A stretch of DNA of 32,431 nt, taken from contig CAKUCX010000037.1 in the NCBI GenBank assembly GCA_934643865.1, positions 1 to 32,431 of the forward strand, read 5' to 3'. Shown here one piece after another: positions 31,401 to 32,431 of the stretch. Source of the DNA: an uncultured Kiritimatiellota bacterium (GTDB lineage: Bacteria; Verrucomicrobiota; Kiritimatiellia; RFP12; UBA1067). Numbering within the stretch: position 1 is the first letter of the stretch; every line of letters begins with the position of its first letter. The notes below the pieces were generated by a model. It saw only the letters and a program-made list of their open reading frames with translations, searched no databases and was not told where the DNA came from. Both the position numbers and the translations under genes were made by a program.

Positions 31401-31567
31401 ACCTCGAACGCGCCTACTCGTCCGCGCTTCCGCTCATGGCGAAGCTCGGCAAGGAGCAGACGGAGATGATCCTCAAGTACGGCGAGACGTACATGGAACT
31501 CTTCCCGGACGGCAAGCACAAGACGGTTGTCCAGAACGCCGTCAACCAGGCCAAGGCCGATCAGTAA
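28445..31567 (+). CDS. Large secreted TPR protein
   Basis: A 1040-residue protein with signal peptide SFAVLAACSLAPFTAARA (cleaved before ADAP), then helical repeats to the end. Repeats have TPR spacing and signatures such as YDRSEMASCRKIYEEFFKAV, AYAVYKSGDCAAAIKAYAPL, KAEDWEKAARYYGLVATVY and EKKMDEAQKAFARLQEAFPE. There is no membrane anchor or enzymatic motif. A role as a periplasmic scaffold is inferred. The ATG at 28445 is preferred because a promoter and signal peptide start there, although the reading frame is continuous with trpF. The next gene follows after 24 nt with a good ribosome site, so both TPR genes form one operon, possibly continuing beyond the window. Confidence 0.8.
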   Translation: MSIPHIHVLSFAVLAACSLAPFTAARAADAPAGEAAAMKEELAYIGALVEANMPDLAEPVIDAAKKKWPQLGPKLKVLEIKGDLRLGKFADVQKVVDGIKDKKSGEYWALRLSMADAYYDRSEMASCRKIYEEFFKAVPQPGADLLDFYVESGFKWAQMCVNEKNFDEAVKMYAGLLAKIPETGATEERWCAVAMEDVSLLIRLAEEAKDPKKAKAREGYLAQATKLVDKLLWKNELIIVFGKAIAMKAHIEMLRGDMEKAQGLVNEYMPQLAQIHNSLVEQDPDGRLGYVRMSPMPECRYLLAQMLWESAQTEAKEKKPDEEKIKSALLGAREKGGKRNGLGAFNHAVNVYVKYPESSCAGAAGRLYEDIAAFVLARYKADLKKAVKISPDQMKKVRRTQFENAYAVYKSGDCAAAIKAYAPLIEQFPDAEEVPGAVAVLADCNLSLWHDAKDAQKKKAYRAAASAAEDDLVRRFAKTADARARAAGDELQRLAAKERELGALARSQDVYDLYFKNFPNHYNAAQRALALAGQAYKAEDWEKAARYYGLVATVYTNSPHVASSLQFLALCAAKTGDAEAQKKWLRAFAGATKKPLDRVTSHLQLAQMEQKAGFATFAAAAETNDVTAAEALRKAAYRDVAGAIKDFRAASSEAAKELEGNKGLPKGDREKFLLRREQALFLEGDSWQRLAWPEGKVSVFRMQAVKAYERYLEAFPKGEWGPVALVKIGTIYTAEKKMDEAQKAFARLQEAFPESDEAKNSVPRLAKTLIEMGLRQEGVAQYKQMLETPGGKYTAGQFLAAGDALRDAKGWDVAGEAYTKAVELSKAVTNEAARTAIMARATLGQAQAAVGQKLYAEAHQKLDQFVEKYAKSKLVIDAYELIVEVASEEGRVEKNDELRTQYFNAAVRAIKRLRAYCKDPAEVDELDLRSGDVLVRKMEAEEAMNLRDKAKETCGLAANAFQSFLMSHEPTAEHPAKDMTPAQLANLERAYSSALPLMAKLGKEQTEMILKYGETYMELFPDGKHKTVVQNAVNQAKADQ

Positions 31568-31591
31568 CCAACAGGACTCTAAGGAGTGTAC

Positions 31592-32393
31592 ATGTCCATG
31601 CTTAAACGCATCGCAGCGGCCCTGACGGCCCTCGCGTCCGCCGCCGTCCTCGGCGACATCACGGGGACGATCACGACGGAGAACGGGATGGCCCAGAAGG
31701 GCGTCATCCGCTGGAGCACGCGCGACAAGGCGTACGCGGTCGCGAAGGGCAACACCGAGATCCAGATCAAGCCCTCCGAGGTCGCGGAGATCGAGATCGA
31801 CAAGCCCGCCGGGTACGACGAGGCCGTCGCGCAGGTGCAGAAGGGGCAGGGCGCCGCCGCGATCCCCGCCCTGCGGAAGATCGCCGAGACGTACCGCCAC
31901 CTCCAATGGGACAAGCGGGCGGGCCGCTACCTCGCCGAAGCCTACCTGGAGACAGGCAAGGCGAACGACGGCCTCCGCGCGTGCGAGGCCGTCATCGACG
32001 ACGACGCCTCCGCCGCCTACATGGGCGACCTCGCGCCCGCCTACTGGCGCGCGCTTCTCGCGCTCGGGCGCAAGGCGAAGCTGGAGGCGCAGCTCGAAAA
32101 GGCCGCCAAGAGCGGAGACCGTTTTTCCGCCGGCGCGGCGCTCACGATGCGCGGCGACATCATCCTCAAGGAGGGCGCCGAGTCGAGCGACGCCGCGAAG
32201 AAGGCGCTCACGGACGGCTACCTGCGCGTCGTCTTCCTCTACAACGACCCTGAGATCGCGGGCCGCCTGCTGCCCGAGGCGCTCTACAAGGCGGCTCACT
32301 GCTTCGAGAAGCTTGGGCAGAGCGGGCGGGCGGATGCGATGCGCACGCAGATCCGGCGGGACTACGCCGCGAGCCCCTGGGCCGCGACCTCGT
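31592..32393 (+). CDS. Secreted TPR-like protein (3' end missing)
   Basis: About 267 residues are visible before the sequence turns into poly-G. AAGGAG at 31581-31586 precedes the ATG at 31592 by 5 nt; an ATG at 31598 is an alternative. The signal peptide is KRIAAALTALASAAVLG. A small beta-rich part follows (GDITGTITTENGMAQKGVIRW, about 22-70), then TPR-like helices (YDEAVAQVQKGQGAAAIPAL, YLAEAYLETGKANDGLRACE, YKAAHCFEKLGQSGRADAM). The reading frame is open to the end. It follows the large TPR gene in the same operon. In related bacteria I would expect an ExbB/ExbD-type energising system downstream, but that is not in the window. Confidence 0.75.

Positions 32394-32431
<38 letters not shown>

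Overview
The window is very GC-rich (most genes have G or C at nearly every third codon position) and most probably comes from a member of the PVC group, best guess a gut-type Kiritimatiellota/Verrucomicrobiota relative. This is inferred from the mix of an aryl-polyene-type fatty acid cassette, a large secreted beta-repeat surface protein, secreted glycoside hydrolases and FAD oxidoreductases with HEAT-like tails, and a pair of secreted TPR proteins. No rRNA, tRNA or CRISPR was seen. The last 38 bases are a pure G run, which looks like a contig-end artefact.

Layout. (1) 1-2468: tail of an unknown gene, then an ATGA-coupled ketosynthase / hotdog dehydratase / ketoreductase cassette resembling apeO-apeP-apeQ of aryl polyene synthesis. 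(2) 2411-8240: a roughly 5.5 kb accessory segment bounded by direct copies of the apeQ-like 3' end. It carries repeats, a secreted beta-rich surface protein, and a lower-GC type II restriction-modification pair (BsuBI/PstI-family nuclease plus 5-cytosine methyltransferase). At its right edge is a broken apeR-like ketosynthase fused to a second copy of the ketoreductase tail. (3) 8289-18619: secreted enzymes: a GH78-GH5 two-enzyme fusion, a Tat-exported metallophosphoesterase coupled to a zinc phospholipase/nuclease-like protein, and a secreted protein with two FAD folds. (4) 18701-19993: rpmE and prfA. (5) 19994-20470: hairpin repeats and a 74-bp tandem repeat. (6) 20500-21801: a ModF-like twin-ATPase protein whose two halves have lost complementary motifs. 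(7) 21798-28444: a complete tryptophan operon, trpE-trpGD-trpC-trpB-trpA-trpF, preceded by a classic attenuator (leader peptide with three Trp codons in a row, then a terminator hairpin). (8) 28445 to the end: two secreted TPR-type proteins. The first is in the same uninterrupted reading frame as trpF, although a good sigma-70-like promoter sits at the junction.

How the genes work together. The trp genes form one overlapping transcription unit making tryptophan from chorismate, controlled by ribosome stalling at the leader peptide. The secreted enzymes point to breakdown of rhamnose-containing and beta-linked glycans and of phosphoesters or phospholipids outside the cytoplasm. Several of their genes start within a few bases of a TGCTATAMT-type promoter, suggesting leaderless or nearly leaderless mRNAs. 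The restriction-modification pair and surface protein look like accessory cargo that could be lost by recombination between the flanking direct repeats.
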